Shown: positions 53,040 to 64,000 of the stretch, piece after piece
Layout of the letters: each line of letters starts with the position of its first letter
How positions within the stretch are numbered: the first letter of the stretch is position 1
NCBI GenBank assembly: GCA_037043455.1
Contig: JAWPHD010004482.1
Span: forward strand, 122,985-186,984
DNA from: Cyrtodaria siliqua
Taxonomy: Eukaryota > Mollusca > Bivalvia > Adapedonta > Hiatellidae
Reading direction: 5' to 3'
DNA: 64,000 bases
Made by a program: the position numbers and the translations under genes
Notes under the pieces: generated by a model
Told to the model about the DNA's origin: nothing
The model's database searches: none
The model's input: the letters and a program-made list of their open reading frames with translations, nothing else

Positions 53040-53590
53040 CCCTGGCAAAGAATAGGGCCACTGCAGATCCCGTTAGATGGGTAGGCAGAGTGGTAAACCC
53101 CACCCCCACAAAGTTCATGTTCATTTTATCATTTTTTGTTCATGCTCATTAAAGGTCTTCATCATGACCCCTGCATTGTTTCATGTGCCATCTCGCTCAA
53201 ATCACTTGAGCAGTGTCAAAAAAAACAATAAACGTGGCACCAGCGTAAATGGAGTGTCTACTATAAAATTTGCAGCAACTCTGCAGTTCTGCAGGTGAGA
53301 AGGTTCTATAGGCCCATTCTCCATATTGTATCTTGATGTAAATGGAGGATGAGCCTGGCATGTTCATTCCTGTTAGGCACCATATAACCTTTCATTTTTG
53401 GTGCGCCTTAAAACCTAATTCATTTCATGAATTGGCTTTTACAGTGCACCAATACCAAAAGGTCATATGTCACCAACAGGAATGATCATTCCAGACCCAC
53501 CTTCCATTAACAGCAAAAAATAAAATATGCAGAATGGGCCAAGAACCGTCTCAGCTGCAGAACTGCAAAGTTAGCCGTCCATGTAAAATT
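53040..53590. mobile_element. Foldback element (~130-bp arms)
   Basis: The left arm (53270-53400, GCAGTTCTGCAGGTGAGAAG..., GAATGATCAT-like) pairs with the right arm (53450-53570, ...CAGCTGCAGAACTGC). A third copy of the arm with longer flank, in inverse orientation, lies at 54889-55090. Confidence 0.7.
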
Positions 53591-54120
53591 AAAATAATTA
53601 AATGTGTCCATGCAAAACACGAAGACTGCATTAACTGTTTAAAATTGTTCAGGAATAAATGTTTTATAACCCTCTACACACTTGCAAATATTCCTTGAAA
53701 AATAAATGTACATTTTGCAATTAAAAAATAAAGAAACTGATTGCAGAAGAGGATGCAGAAGATGATGAAAAATTGACCCTGTGGAGCTTATGAAAGGCAA
53801 CGGCAATGTATTATTTTTTTTTCATTGTTTGCTGCATTGCACTGGTTTTTATACCAACTTTAAATTTATGAATGTCAGTAATAGCCTTATATGGTTAGTA
53901 GCTTATAAAAATACATCTTATAAGATGAATGATATTTTATAACCCTTTGACAGCTCTAAGGGTTGGAATGGGGAATGGTGGTGAGCAAAAAATTACAATA
54001 ATGAAGATGATTTCCGGAAATAAATATAATTTTCAAATCATATTTAGTTTTCACCTCCCATGCATCGGGAAAAAAATCCTATTCATTAGGGAATCTCTTC
54101 TGTGGCAGGGATAGTAAAGA

Positions 54121-54303
54121 CACTGAAACGTCTAAAACGTTATCACCGGTGTGGGTTCGAATCTCACAGGGAGCTCAACTTGTGAGAACGTGTCGATTCT
54201 TAAGCATGTTAAGGGTATGGGAGGTATACAGTACTGATTCTACCCACGAAAAAGTGGGTGGTCGGCCTCTACCACTAAAAATCAGCTGTCACATATAGCC
54301 CAA
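54121..54303 (+). repeat. tRNA-headed SINE, copy 2 (5'-damaged head)
   Basis: B box GGTTCGAATCTC and the GAGCTC end, then body GTGTCGATTCTTAAGCATG and GGAGGTATACAGTACTG, shared with 38473-38656 in the opposite orientation. Confidence 0.7.
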
Positions 54304-54335
54304 AGTGTGCTGAAAATGATGAGAAACACCATTCA

Positions 54336-54745
54336 ATCAACAAACCAATTTATCACATGTGGACAGACTGGTATCCTAATGTATCACAAGTGGACAGGTT
54401 CTATCGCATTTTTCGCAAGTGGACAGACAGACTGGTATTACAAGTGAACAGACTGGTTTCCCAATACATCACAACTGAATAGACTGGTATTCCGATTTAT
54501 CACAAGTGGACAGACTGGTATGATCCCCAATTTATCACAAGTGGACAGACTCGTATCCCAATTTATCACAAGTTGACAGACTGGTATAACCCTAATTTAT
54601 CACAAGTGGACAGACTGGTATGACCCCAATTTATCACAAGTGGACAGACTGGTATGACCCCAATTTATCACAAGTGGACAAGCTGTTATCCTAATGTATC
54701 ACAAGTGGACAGAATGGAATCACAAGTGGACAGACTGGTATCCTA
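54336..54745. repeat. ~33-bp minisatellite
   Basis: About 12 units with TTTATCACAAGTGGACAGAC and TGGTATGACCCC, with variable unit length. Confidence 0.88.
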
Positions 54746-54888
54746 TTTAAACTGATATTTGTTTCGGAAGGTCAATTACCAAATAAAAAGGAATGAATCA
54801 ACCGTCTTATAGAAAGTGAACATAGATATGTATACAAATATATATGTAGGGTTATATATAAAAATTGTTATTGTTTTTGATTGAGTTT

Positions 54889-55090
54889 TACTGCGCACCA
54901 ACACATGAAAGGTTATATGGTGCCTAACAGGAATGAACGTGCCAGGCTCATTCTCCATTTACATCAAGATAAAAATATGGAGAATGGGCCTAGAACCTGC
55001 AGAACTGCTACAAATTCTATAGTAGACACTCCATTTACTATGGAGCCAAGTTTGCATACGCGGTGTTGTGATAAAGACCTTGAATGAGCA
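54889..55090. repeat. Third copy of the 53-kb foldback arm
   Basis: GCACCAACACATGAAAGG... matches the reverse complement of 53160-53400, extending beyond the arm. Confidence 0.65.
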
Positions 55091-55095
55091 TGATA

Positions 55096-55380
55096 ACAAG
55101 AGGCCCAAGAGGGCCTGTGGACGCTCTACTGGCTAAAATGGCTCTTATAACATCAATGAAGCGAGTGACTGCCATTTACGTCTTTTTGGAAGTTTCGGGC
55201 AAAAAACAGCTTTTGAACTAAATCAAGGGCCATAACTAAAGAATCTGATAAAGTTTGGTAAAGATCAGATGAAAAAGAAGGCCCTACCGTATTAACGAGG
55301 CAAAATATAGCATTTTTAACTCAATCAAGAGCCATAAATCCTCTGTTACTGGTCCAACTGGTCCAACATAGAGCTAAAAA
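55096..55380 (+). mobile_element. Short element ACAAGAGGCCCAAGAG...TAGAGCTAAAA
   Basis: The 5' hairpin AGGCCC-AAGA-GGGCCT is followed by TGTGGACGCTCTACTGGC; the 3' end is CATAGAGCTAAAA. Full-length relatives lie at 63383-63661 and, inverted, at about 16160-16442; 5' fragments start at 55428 and 63837. A hairpin and a CTAA-like end recall non-autonomous Helitrons, but this is only a suggestion. Confidence 0.6.
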
Positions 55381-55427
55381 AAATATATTAATTAAAAACA
55401 AAAAAAACAGAAAAAAAAAAAAAAAAA

Positions 55428-55803
55428 CAAGAGGCCCAAGAGGGCCTGTGGACGCTCTACTGGCTAAAGATAAAGTTTATGCACAAGGGGCCATAACTCT
55501 TTGAAATATCGTTCAACCAGAACATGGTGATGACATAGGCAACTAGGCTTGGTACTGATTGTCCCTGACAAGTTTCATTGAAATCCAGCCAGAGGTTCAG
55601 GAGAACTAGTCTGTACAAAGTTAGTGTATTAAAACTTTTAAGGGGCCATAACTCTGCCAAAATTCATTCAACCAGAACACGGCAATAAAAGGTGCAACTA
55701 GGCTTGGTACTGATCATCCCCATCAAGATTCGTTGAAATCCAGTAAGGAGTTCAGAACAGACTAATCTGGTTTCTCTATTAAAACCTTCAAAGGGCCATA
55801 ACT
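55428..55803. repeat. Second 5' end of the short element, then ~170-bp repeats
   Basis: ACAAGAGGCCCAAGAGGGCC at 55428, followed by two to three units of the GGGCCATAACTC/GTTTCATTGAAATCCAGCC family. Confidence 0.65.
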
Positions 55804-58312
55804 ATGAAACAAGAGGGCCATAATGGCACTGAATCGCTCACCTGAGTTCAGTGCAGGTATTGTGCTAAGGCTAGCTAGGAATTGTAACCCAAGAGGATTA
55901 TCGGCAATGTTGGTATTATTCAATCAATTTTCCATTATAATCGATCAAGGGCAGGTTTTAAGGGCTGGTCATGATCAGGTCAAAATTGTGGCCTCTGGAG
56001 TGCCCACAAGCAAATTCCAATATTGACCTAGTGACATAGTTTTTTGATCCCATGTGATCCATTTCGAAACTTGATCAAGATATAATTCAGATAAACAATC
56101 CGAGAAAGTTTCATCAAGATCTGGTCAAAAATATGGCGTCTAGAGTGTACACAAGGTTTTTCAAGTATTTGACCTAGTGACCTAGTTTTTGACCCCATGG
56201 GACCCATTTTCGAACTTGACCAAAATATAATTAAGACAACATTTCGACAAAGTTTCATCAAGATCGGGTCAGAAATATGGTCTCTAGAGTTTACACAAGG
56301 TTTTTCAAGTATTTGACCTAGTGACCTAGTTTTTGACCCTGTGTGACCCATTTTCGAACTTTAGCAAGCTATAATTGAGACAAATATTCTGACAAAATTG
56401 CATCAAGATCGGGTCAAAAATATGGCCTCTAGAGTGTACACACGTTTTTTCCAAAGTTTGACATAGTGACCTAGTTTTTAACACCATGTGACCCATTTTT
56501 GAACTTGACCGAGATATAATTAAGACAAACATTTTGACCAAGTTTCATCAAGATTGGGTCAGAAATACGGCTTCTAGAGTGTACACAAGGTTTTTCCAAT
56601 ATTTGACCTAGTGACCTAGTTTTTAACCCCATGTGACCCATTTTCAAACTTGACCAAGATATAATTAAGACAAACATTCTGACAAAGTTGCATCAAGCTC
56701 GGGTCAAAAATATGGCCTCTAGAGTGTACACAAGGTTATTCCAATATTTGACCTAGTGACCTAGTTTTTAACTTCATGTGACCCATTTCCGAACTTGATC
56801 AAGATATAATTAAGATAAACAATTTGACAAAATTTCATCAAGATTGGGTAACAAATATGACCTCTAGAGTGTACACAAGTTTTTTCAAGTATTTGACCTA
56901 GTGACCTAGTTTTTAAACCCACATGACCCATTTTTGAACTTGACCGAGATTTCATTGAGACAAACATTCTGACAAAGTTTCATCAAGATCGGGTCAAAAA
57001 TATGGCCTCTAGAGTGTACACACGGTTTTTCCAAAGTTTGACCTAGTGACCTAGTTTTTAATACCATGTGACCCATTTTTGAACTTGACCAAGATATAAT
57101 TAAGACAAACATTTTGACAAAGTTTCATCAAGATTGGGTCAGAAATACGCCTTCTAGAGTGTACACAAGGTTTTTCAAGTATTTGACATAGTGACCTAGT
57201 TTTTAACCCCATGTGACCCATTTTCAAACTTGACCAAGATATAATTAAGACAAACATTCTGACAAAGTTGCATCAAGCTCGGGTCAAAAATATGGCCTCT
57301 AGAGTGTACACAAGGTTTTTCCAATATTTGACCTAGTGACCTAGTTTTTGACCCCACATGACCCATTTTCGAACTTGACCGAGATTTCATTGAGACAAAC
57401 AATTAAGATAAACATTCTGACAAAGTTGCATCAAGCTCGGGTCAAAAATATGGCCTCGTGTACACAAGGTTTTTCCAATATTTGACCTAGTGACCTAGTT
57501 TTTAACTTCATGTGACCCATTTCCGAACTTGATCAAGATATAATTAAGATAAACAATTTGACAAAATTTCATCAAGATTGGGTAACAAATATGACCTCTA
57601 GAGTGTACACAAGTTTTTTCAAGTATTTGACCTAGTGACCTAGTTTTTGACCCCACATGACCCATTTTTGAACTTGACCGAGATTTCATTGAGACAAACA
57701 TTCTGACAAAGTTTCATCAAGATCGGGTCAAAAATATGGCCTCTAGAGTGTACACACGGTTTTTCCAAAGTTTGACCTAGTGACCTAGTTTTTAACACCA
57801 TGTGACCCATTTTTGAACTTGACCAAGATATAATTAAGACAAACATTTTGACAAAGTTTCATCAAGATTGGGTCAGAAATACGGCTTCTAGAGTGTACAC
57901 AAGGTTTTTCAAGTATTTGACCTAGTGACCTAGTTTTTAACCCCATGTGACCCATTTTCAAACTTGACCAAGATATAATTAAGACAAACATTCTGACAAA
58001 GTTGCATCAAGCTCGCATCAAAAATATGGCCTTTAGAGTGTACACAAGGTTTTTCCAATATTTGACCTAGTGACCTAGTTTTTGACCCCACATGACCCAT
58101 TTTCGAACTTGACCGAGATTTCATTGAGACAAACATTCTGACAAAGTTTCATGATGATTGCATCAGAAATGTGGTCTCTAGAGTGTACACAAGCAAAAGT
58201 TAACGGACGGACGGACGGACGGACGGACGGACGACGGACGACGGACGACGGACGACGGAAGACGGACAACACACCATCCCATAAGCTCTGCTGGCCCTTG
58301 GCCAGTAGAGCT
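55804..58312. repeat. 145-bp satellite array 1, with hairpin end
   Basis: It starts near ACAAGAGGGCCATAATGGC. About 15 units of 145 bases follow (TTTGACCTAGTGACCTAGTT, CTCTAGAGTGTACACAAGG), then a GGAC/GACGGAC microsatellite (58201-58265) and the hairpin GCTGGCCCTTGGCCAGTAGAGC. Open frames of 68 codons recur once per unit but are not conserved as proteins. Confidence 0.85.
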
Positions 58313-58466
58313 AAAAATGATCGTCTTTTTACTCTGCCAAAGATTTATAGTATACTATAGAACCTAAGGATAAAAACTGAGTAAGACAAATTTTATCACC
58401 TACTGAAAAAAAGATAAAATTTTAACATCTCTGCAATGAAAAATTATGAATTGTACGTTTCGTCAT

Positions 58467-58486
58467 GGAGTAAGTATACTTACTCC
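58467..58486. repeat. Perfect 20-base palindrome
   Basis: GGAGTAAGTATACTTACTCC, followed by further inverted copies of TACTTACTCC to 58545. It forms a cruciform-capable cluster. Confidence 0.8.
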
Positions 58487-58639
58487 TCAGGAAGCTATAC
58501 TTACTCCTCAGGGAGTAAGCTGAAGAGTAAATATACTTACTCCCTGGTTTAGTATTGCAGTTTATGTTCTGTTTATAAATGTTGTAGTTTTTACATTCAT
58601 TTCTAAAGCCACACACCTTAATCTTGAAGTTTGTATCAG

Positions 58640-59010
58640 CCAGGGGTTCAGGAGAACTAGCTCAGAAAAAAATTGTGGTATCAAAATCCTTTAAAGGGCC
58701 ATAACTCTGCCAAATATCTGTAAACCGGAATGTGACGATGATATGCACAACTAGGTTTGGTGCTGATCATCCCTGCAAAGTTTCATTGAAATCTGGTAAG
58801 GGGTTCAAGAAAAGTAGATCAGACAAAGTTTGTGTACTAAAACCTTTAAAGGCTCATAATTCTGCCAAAAAAAATCATTTAACCAGAATACGGCAATGAT
58901 TTGCACAACTAGACATGAAATTGATCATCCCTAAAAAGCTTCGTTTAAATCCGGCCAGGGGTTCAGGAGAACTAGTCAGAACAAAATTTGTGTATTAAAA
59001 CCTTTAAAGG
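58640..59010. repeat. Dispersed ~150-bp repeats
   Basis: Units of the GGGCCATAACTCTGCCAAA / CAGGGGTTCAGGAGAACTAG family also seen at 20805 (inverted) and 55480. Confidence 0.7.
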
Positions 59011-59760
59011 GACACACGGAAATCTTGAAATATTTGAAATGGCTGTCTTGATTTATATATGCAGTATCATTTTTACTTTTACCCTGGTGACATTTACATC
59101 AATAAAGTATTCACTATTTCGTCTTATTTATGCTATTAGTTTTAATATATTACTGGTGCAATAATAAAAAAAAGTCCTATATAAGTCTATGTAAAAGTGT
59201 GACCCTCGGGGCGCGGACCAATTTGACCCCGAGAGCTCTGTACCATGTGGTTCCAGAGAAGAAGATTTTTTTCAATTTCTCCCTATACAAGCCTATGTAA
59301 AACTGTGACCCTCGGGGTGGGGCCAAATGTGACCCCTGGGTCACTATTTGAACAAACTTGGTAGAGGACCATAAGATTATAACAAATGCAAAATATTAAA
59401 CCTCTGACTTTTGCAGTTCCAGAGATTTTTTAAAGTTTTTCCCTATACAAGCCTATGTAAACTGTGATCCCCGGGGTCACCATTTGAACAAAATTGGTAG
59501 AGGACCATAAGTTTATAGCAAATGCTAGATGGTACTACATACCAAATATGAAAGCTATAGTCCTTGTTTGTGACATATAGATTTTTCAAGTATTGCTTAC
59601 ATAACTGTATGTTAACATGTGACCCCCAGGGTAAGGCTCCCGATGAACAGGGCAGAATTGTCACAGGTCCATCACATGCTGCAAAGCAATAAATGCTCTA
59701 GGGCTAGGCATTTTAGTTTTTGAAAAGATTGTTCAAGTTTACTCCATCCACTACCGTGCT
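59011..59760. other. Spacer between the satellite arrays
   Basis: Three loose repeats of TATACAAGCCTATGTAAA-type text with GTGACCC blocks (59170-59640). No gene is seen. Confidence 0.45.
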
Positions 59761-59774
59761 CTGGTGAGCTGAAT

Positions 59775-61658
59775 AGGGGTCAAAATGGTGGCCTCTGGAA
59801 TGCCCACAAGCAAATTCCAATATTGACCTAGTGACATAGTTTTTTGATCCCATGTGACCCATTTTGAAACTTGATCAAGATATAATTCAGATAAACAATC
59901 TGAGAAAGTTTCATCAAGATCTGGTCAAAAATATGGCGTCTAGAGTGTACACAAGGTTTTTCAAGTATTTGACCTAGTGACCTAGTTTTCGACCCCATGG
60001 GACCCATTTTCGAACTTGACCAAAATATAATTAAGACAACATGTCGACATAGTTTCATCAAGATCGGGTCAGAAATATGGCCTCTAGAGTGTACACAAGG
60101 TTTTATAAGTATTTGACCTAGTGACCTAGTTTTTGACCCTGTGTGACCCATTTTCGAACTTTACCAAGCTATAATTGAGACAAATATTCTGACAAAATTG
60201 CATCAAGATCGGGTCAAAAACATGGCCTCTAGAGTGTACACACGGTTTTTCCAAAGTTTGACCTAGTGACCTAGTTTTTAAACCATGTGACCCATTTTTG
60301 AACTTGACCAAGATATAATTAAGACAAACATTTTGACAAAGTTTCATCAAGATTGGGTCAGAAATACGCCTTCTAGAGTGTACACAAGGTTTTTCAAGTA
60401 TTTGACCTAGTGATCTAGTTTTTAACCCCATGTGACCCATTTTCAAACTTGACCAAGATATAATTAAGACAAACATTCTGACAAAGTTGCATCAAGCTCG
60501 GGTCAAAAATATGGCCTCTAGAGTGTACACAAGGTTTTTCCAATATTTGACCTAGTGACCTAGTTTTTAACTTCATGTGACCCATTTCCGAACTTGATCA
60601 AGATATAATTAAGATAAACAATTTGACAAAGTTTCATTAAGATTGGGTAACAAATATGATCTCTAGAGTGTACACAAGTTTTTTCAAGTATTTGACCTAG
60701 TGACCTAGTTTTTGACCCCACATGACCCATTTTTGAACTTGACCGAAAATACAATTAAGACAACATGTCGACAAAGTTTCATCAAGATCGGGTCAGAAAT
60801 ATGGCCTCTAGAGTGTACACAAGGTTTTTCCAGTATTTGACCTAGTGACTTAGTTTTTAATTTCATGTGACCCATTTTCGAACTTGATCAAGATATAATT
60901 AAGATAAACAATTTGACAAAGTTTCATCAAGATTGGGTAACAAATATGACCTCTAGAGTGTACAAAAGGTTTTTCAAGTATTTGACCTAGTGACCTAGTT
61001 TTTGACCCCACGTGACCCATTTTTGAACTTGACCGAGATTTCATTAAGACAAACATTCTGACAAAGTTTCATCAAGATCAGGTCAAAAATATGGCCTCTA
61101 GAGTGTACACACGGTTTTTCCAAAGTTTGACCTAGTGACCTAGTTTTTAACACCATGTGACCCATTTTTGAACTTGACCAAGATATAATTAAGACAAACA
61201 TTTTGACAAAGTTTCATGAAAATTGGGTCAGAAATACGGCTTCTAGAGTGTACACAAGGTTTTTCAAGTATTTGACCTAGTGACCTAGTTTTTAACCCCA
61301 TGTGACCCATTTTCAAACTTGACCAAGATATAATTAAGACAAACATTCTGACAAAGTTGCATCAAGCTCGGGTCAAAAATATGGCCTTTAGAGTGTACAC
61401 AAGGTTTTTCCAATATTTGACCTAGTGACCTAGTTTTTAACCCCACATGACCCATTTTCGAACTTGACCGAGATTTCATTGAGACAAACATTCTGACAAA
61501 GTTTCATGATGATTGCATCAGAAATGTGGCCTCTAGAGTGTACACAAGCAAAAGTTAACGGACGGACGACGGACGGACGGACGACGGACGACGGACGACG
61601 GAAGACGGACAACACACCATCCCATAAGCTCTGCTGGCCCTTGGCCAGTAGAGCTAAA
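59775..61658. repeat. 145-bp satellite array 2, with hairpin end
   Basis: Same start (TGGCCTCTGGAATGCCCACA), same units (about 12) and same end (GACGGAC microsatellite 61558-61610, then GCTGGCCCTTGGCCAGTAGAGC) as array 1. The shared junctions show two copies of one element. Confidence 0.85.
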
Positions 61659-62361
61659 AAATGACAAAATGAATACGAAAGGGGTGTGGGGTGTCCTACC
61701 CTCTGCATGTGACAGTGTGTTTGTCAGATTGCAGTGGTTGTATTCTACCCCGGCAACCACACATGGTTGTTTTTAAAAATCAACAACAAAATTTCATCAA
61801 ATATGTAAATTAGAGCCCCCCAAACAAAAACAAATAACTCAAAAGAGTATATTTATAATATTTAAACAAATTACTTTATTAATTCTCAGTTTGGAAATAA
61901 AAAGAGTTTATATAAAAAGTAAAGTAAAATAGAAAACCGGCTCCAAAAGTATCAATGAAAACGTATCAATGAAAACAGTTTATAAGTTAAAAATTTATAC
62001 CAGCAATTTCTCCCCATGTAAAACTCCCTTTAACATGTTTAAAAGTGCCATATTCACAATTCATGTTATTAAAAATAATTATTCCATGAGAAATCGTCCT
62101 ACAATTGCAATAAAAGTAAATATTAAGCTTAACATAAATATCAAGAAAATTAATACATCACACTTTTGTTATCATTATTTTCCCAAGGCACATTATTGTT
62201 GGTACTATTTATTGTTGGTACTATTGCGATGGAAAAATAATGTTAGTATAAGAATTGATTTACATTTTTTCAGCGTTAATGCAGTTATCAACGCCAGTAA
62301 TAGGCAAATTTACCATAAAACATTTACTTGCCAAAATGATGCGTATCAATTCTTAAAAAAA
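61659..62361. other. AT-rich stretch, probable 3' UTR of the next gene
   Basis: On the minus strand this follows the stop codon at 62362; a minus-strand AATAAA lies at 61873-61878. The 133-codon plus-strand frame at 61969 has no recognisable content. Confidence 0.4.
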
Positions 62362-62587
62362 TCAACTTGATATATTCAGTGGCATTTTCCTTTTCAGCTC
62401 CGTGCAATACTGGCAGTCATTGTGATCGTCGCATTTCAAAACACACAAATCTACAATGTCTCTCCTAACAGACATGGGTCTAGTAAAGTATAGGACCACA
62501 TGTCCCAGACTGTAGTCCTTCTGTTTAAGAATGTGAAACACACCACTTATCATGGGGCCTTCATTTAAACAGCCTTTGAAATGATAC
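62362..62587 (-). CDS. Last coding exon of an unidentified gene
   Basis: On the minus strand the acceptor TTATAATTGCAG precedes 62587, phase 2 entry; it ends TGA at 62364-62362. It encodes 74 residues (YHFKGCLNEGPMISGVFHIL...KQKDYSLGHVVLYFTRPMSV) with a cysteine-rich end (CVLKCDDHNDCQYC). I do not recognise the family. Support for it being real: a clean acceptor, no stops, and amplification of this very boundary upstream as in AASDH. The rest of the gene would lie beyond 63290 or outside the window. Confidence 0.55.
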
Positions 62588-63290
62588 CTGCAATTATAAA
62601 ACAATTAATGATAAAACAATACGATGCATAATTCATCATGGTGCCTTCATTTTAAATGCCCATGAAATAATATCTGCGATGATAAAACAATATGACAGGT
62701 ATTTCATCATGTTGCCTTCATTTTAAATGCCCATGAAATAATATCTGCGATGATAAAACAATATGACAGGTATTTCATCATGGGCCTTCATTTAAAATGC
62801 CCCTGAAATAATATGTGCGAAGATAAAACAATATGACAGGTATTTCATCATGGGGCCTTCATTTTAAATGCCCCTGAAATAATATGTGCGAAGAAAAAAC
62901 AATATGACAGGTATTTCATCATGGGCCTTCATTTTAAATGCCCCTGAAATAATATGTGCGAAGAAAAAACAATATGACAGGTATTTCATCATGGTGCCTT
63001 CATTTTAAATGCCCCTGAAATAATATGTGCGAAGAAAAAACAATATGACAGGTATTTCATCATGGGCCTTCATTTTAAATGCCCCTGAAATAATATGTGC
63101 GAAGATAAAACAATATGACAGGTATTTAATCATGGGGCCTTCATTTTAAATGCCCCTGAAATAATATGTGCGAAGAAAAAACAATATGACAGGTATTTCA
63201 TCATGGGGCCTTCATTTTAAATGCCCCTGAAATAATATCTGCGATGATAATATGATGGATAAATCATCATGGGGCCTTCATTTAAAGAAG
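62588..63290 (-). repeat. ~70-bp array derived from the 62.6-kb exon boundary
   Basis: About ten units. Read on the minus strand each has TTGTTTTATCNTCGCA(G/C) then ATATTATTTCANGGGCATTT and AAAATGAAGGCCCCATGATG, resembling the real acceptor plus exon start (GTATCATTTCAAAGGCTGTT, TAAATGAAGGCCCCATGATA). Some units keep CGCAG, others CGCAC, so part of the decoy acceptors are lost. Confidence 0.85.
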
Positions 63291-63382
63291 AGCTTACATG
63301 GTCGATACTGTTTTTTTTGTTTTGTTTACCTCCCCTGAGATTTTAATTCAATATTTCATTTTCCTTTTCTTTCCATCCAAAA

Positions 63383-63661
63383 AACAAGAGGCCCAAGAGG
63401 GCCTGTGGACGCTCTACTGGCTAACATGGCTCTTATAACATCAATGAAGCGAGTGACTGCCATTTACATTTTTTTTAACGTTTCGGGCGAAAAACAGCTT
63501 TTTGACTAAATCAAGGGCCGTAACTAAAAATCTGGTAAAGTTTGGTAAAGATCAGATGAAACATGAAGGCCTTACCGTATTAACGAAGCAAAATATAGCA
63601 TTTTTAACTAAATCAAGAGCCATAATTCCTCTGTTACTGGTCCATCATAGAGCTAAAACAA
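63383..63661 (+). mobile_element. Short element ACAAGAGGCCC...GAGCTAAAA, second copy
   Basis: Same ends and interior as 55096-55380 (AGCGAGTGACTGCCATTTAC, AAATATAGCATTTTTAACT). Confidence 0.65.
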
Positions 63662-63836
63662 GAAATCCGTGGATTCACATGTCTCGCCTAATGGGGGCTG
63701 GACTTAAAAATAAAAACGTCAATGATGCTTAAATGAAAGTGTAAACATTTCAGCAACTAAAAACAATCGAGTTTGCCGTTCGCTGAGATGACATTTAAGT
63801 GCATTTGTTTACAAACAAAATGCCATTCTATTAAAA

Positions 63837-64000
63837 ACAAGAGGCCCAAGAGGGCCTGTGGATGCTCTACTGGCTAAAACGGCTCTTATATCTAGGGTTG
63901 TCGACATAAAATTCCCACCAGTAGTTTTTTTAAAACATTACAAAAACAACAGGGATAGGATGGCCTTAGATCGCTTACCTGGTAATCATGGGCAATAAGT
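63837..64000 (+). mobile_element. Partial copy of the short element, then other repeat
   Basis: The 5' end (CAAGAGGCCCAAGAGGGCCT) is kept to about 63880; afterwards the sequence differs and runs to the window edge with GATAGGATGGCCTTAGATCG. Confidence 0.5.

Noticed and set aside
56028..58136. Series of 68-codon minus-strand open frames
   Set aside because: One frame recurs in every 145-bp satellite unit; this is repeat structure, not a gene family.
61969..62370. 133-codon plus-strand frame
   Set aside because: AT-rich, lysine/asparagine-rich translation without motifs; the minus-strand exon ending at 62362 and its 3' UTR explain the region better.

Overview
The window is eukaryotic nuclear DNA: spliced genes with GT-AG introns, AT-rich and densely filled with transposons, foldback elements and minisatellites. 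The repeat types (units containing 'GTTATGGCCC', hairpin ends such as AGCTCTACTGGCC, tRNA-headed SINEs) together with a two-B-box/NHL TRIM-like gene suggest a mollusc, most likely a bivalve. That is an inference; the species was not identified.

Layout. 1-4.3 kb: a decayed DNA-virus-like or Polinton-like element with a broken family B DNA polymerase on the minus strand, two small intact minus-strand ORFs sharing an upstream motif, and a broken zinc-ribbon gene resembling VLTF3 late transcription factors on the plus strand. 4.3-6.65 kb: a broken reverse transcriptase of Penelope-like type between two direct copies of a ~200-bp repeat; a third, solo copy of that repeat splits the polymerase. 8.9-49.5 kb: one large plus-strand gene, AASDH (ACSF4/U26), an adenylation domain + carrier domain + PQQ-type beta-propeller protein. 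I could reconstruct 16 coding exons; all junctions keep frame and give 1398 codons plus a stop. 33.6-36.7 kb: a two-exon B-box/coiled-coil/NHL gene (TRIM-like) nested antisense in the 13-kb AASDH intron. 49.5-64 kb: a TA-flanked MITE, SINEs, foldbacks, two large 145-bp satellite arrays, and the last coding exon of an unidentified minus-strand gene (62362-62587).

Main discovery. In AASDH, tandem duplications repeatedly straddle exon-intron boundaries, copying a short piece of intron end together with the adjacent exon edge. Acceptor-side cases: 88-bp period at 11.5 kb, 80-bp at 18.3 kb, a 67-bp unit repeated exactly 43 times at 22.4-25.3 kb, and 91-bp at 28.7 kb. Donor-side cases: one 98-bp duplication at 17.9 kb and a 54-bp unit repeated about 11 times at 46.0-46.65 kb. 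The unrelated gene at 62.4 kb has the same pattern (about 70-bp unit, ~10 copies). Each copy carries a potential splice site, so the arrays look like ladders of decoy, alternative or recursive splice sites. I know of no standard feature class for this.

AASDH itself has two in-frame insertions (about 165 and 130 residues) in the propeller-coding last exon relative to human AASDH (1098 residues); the first contains degenerate repeats of a 'QREIT'-like motif.
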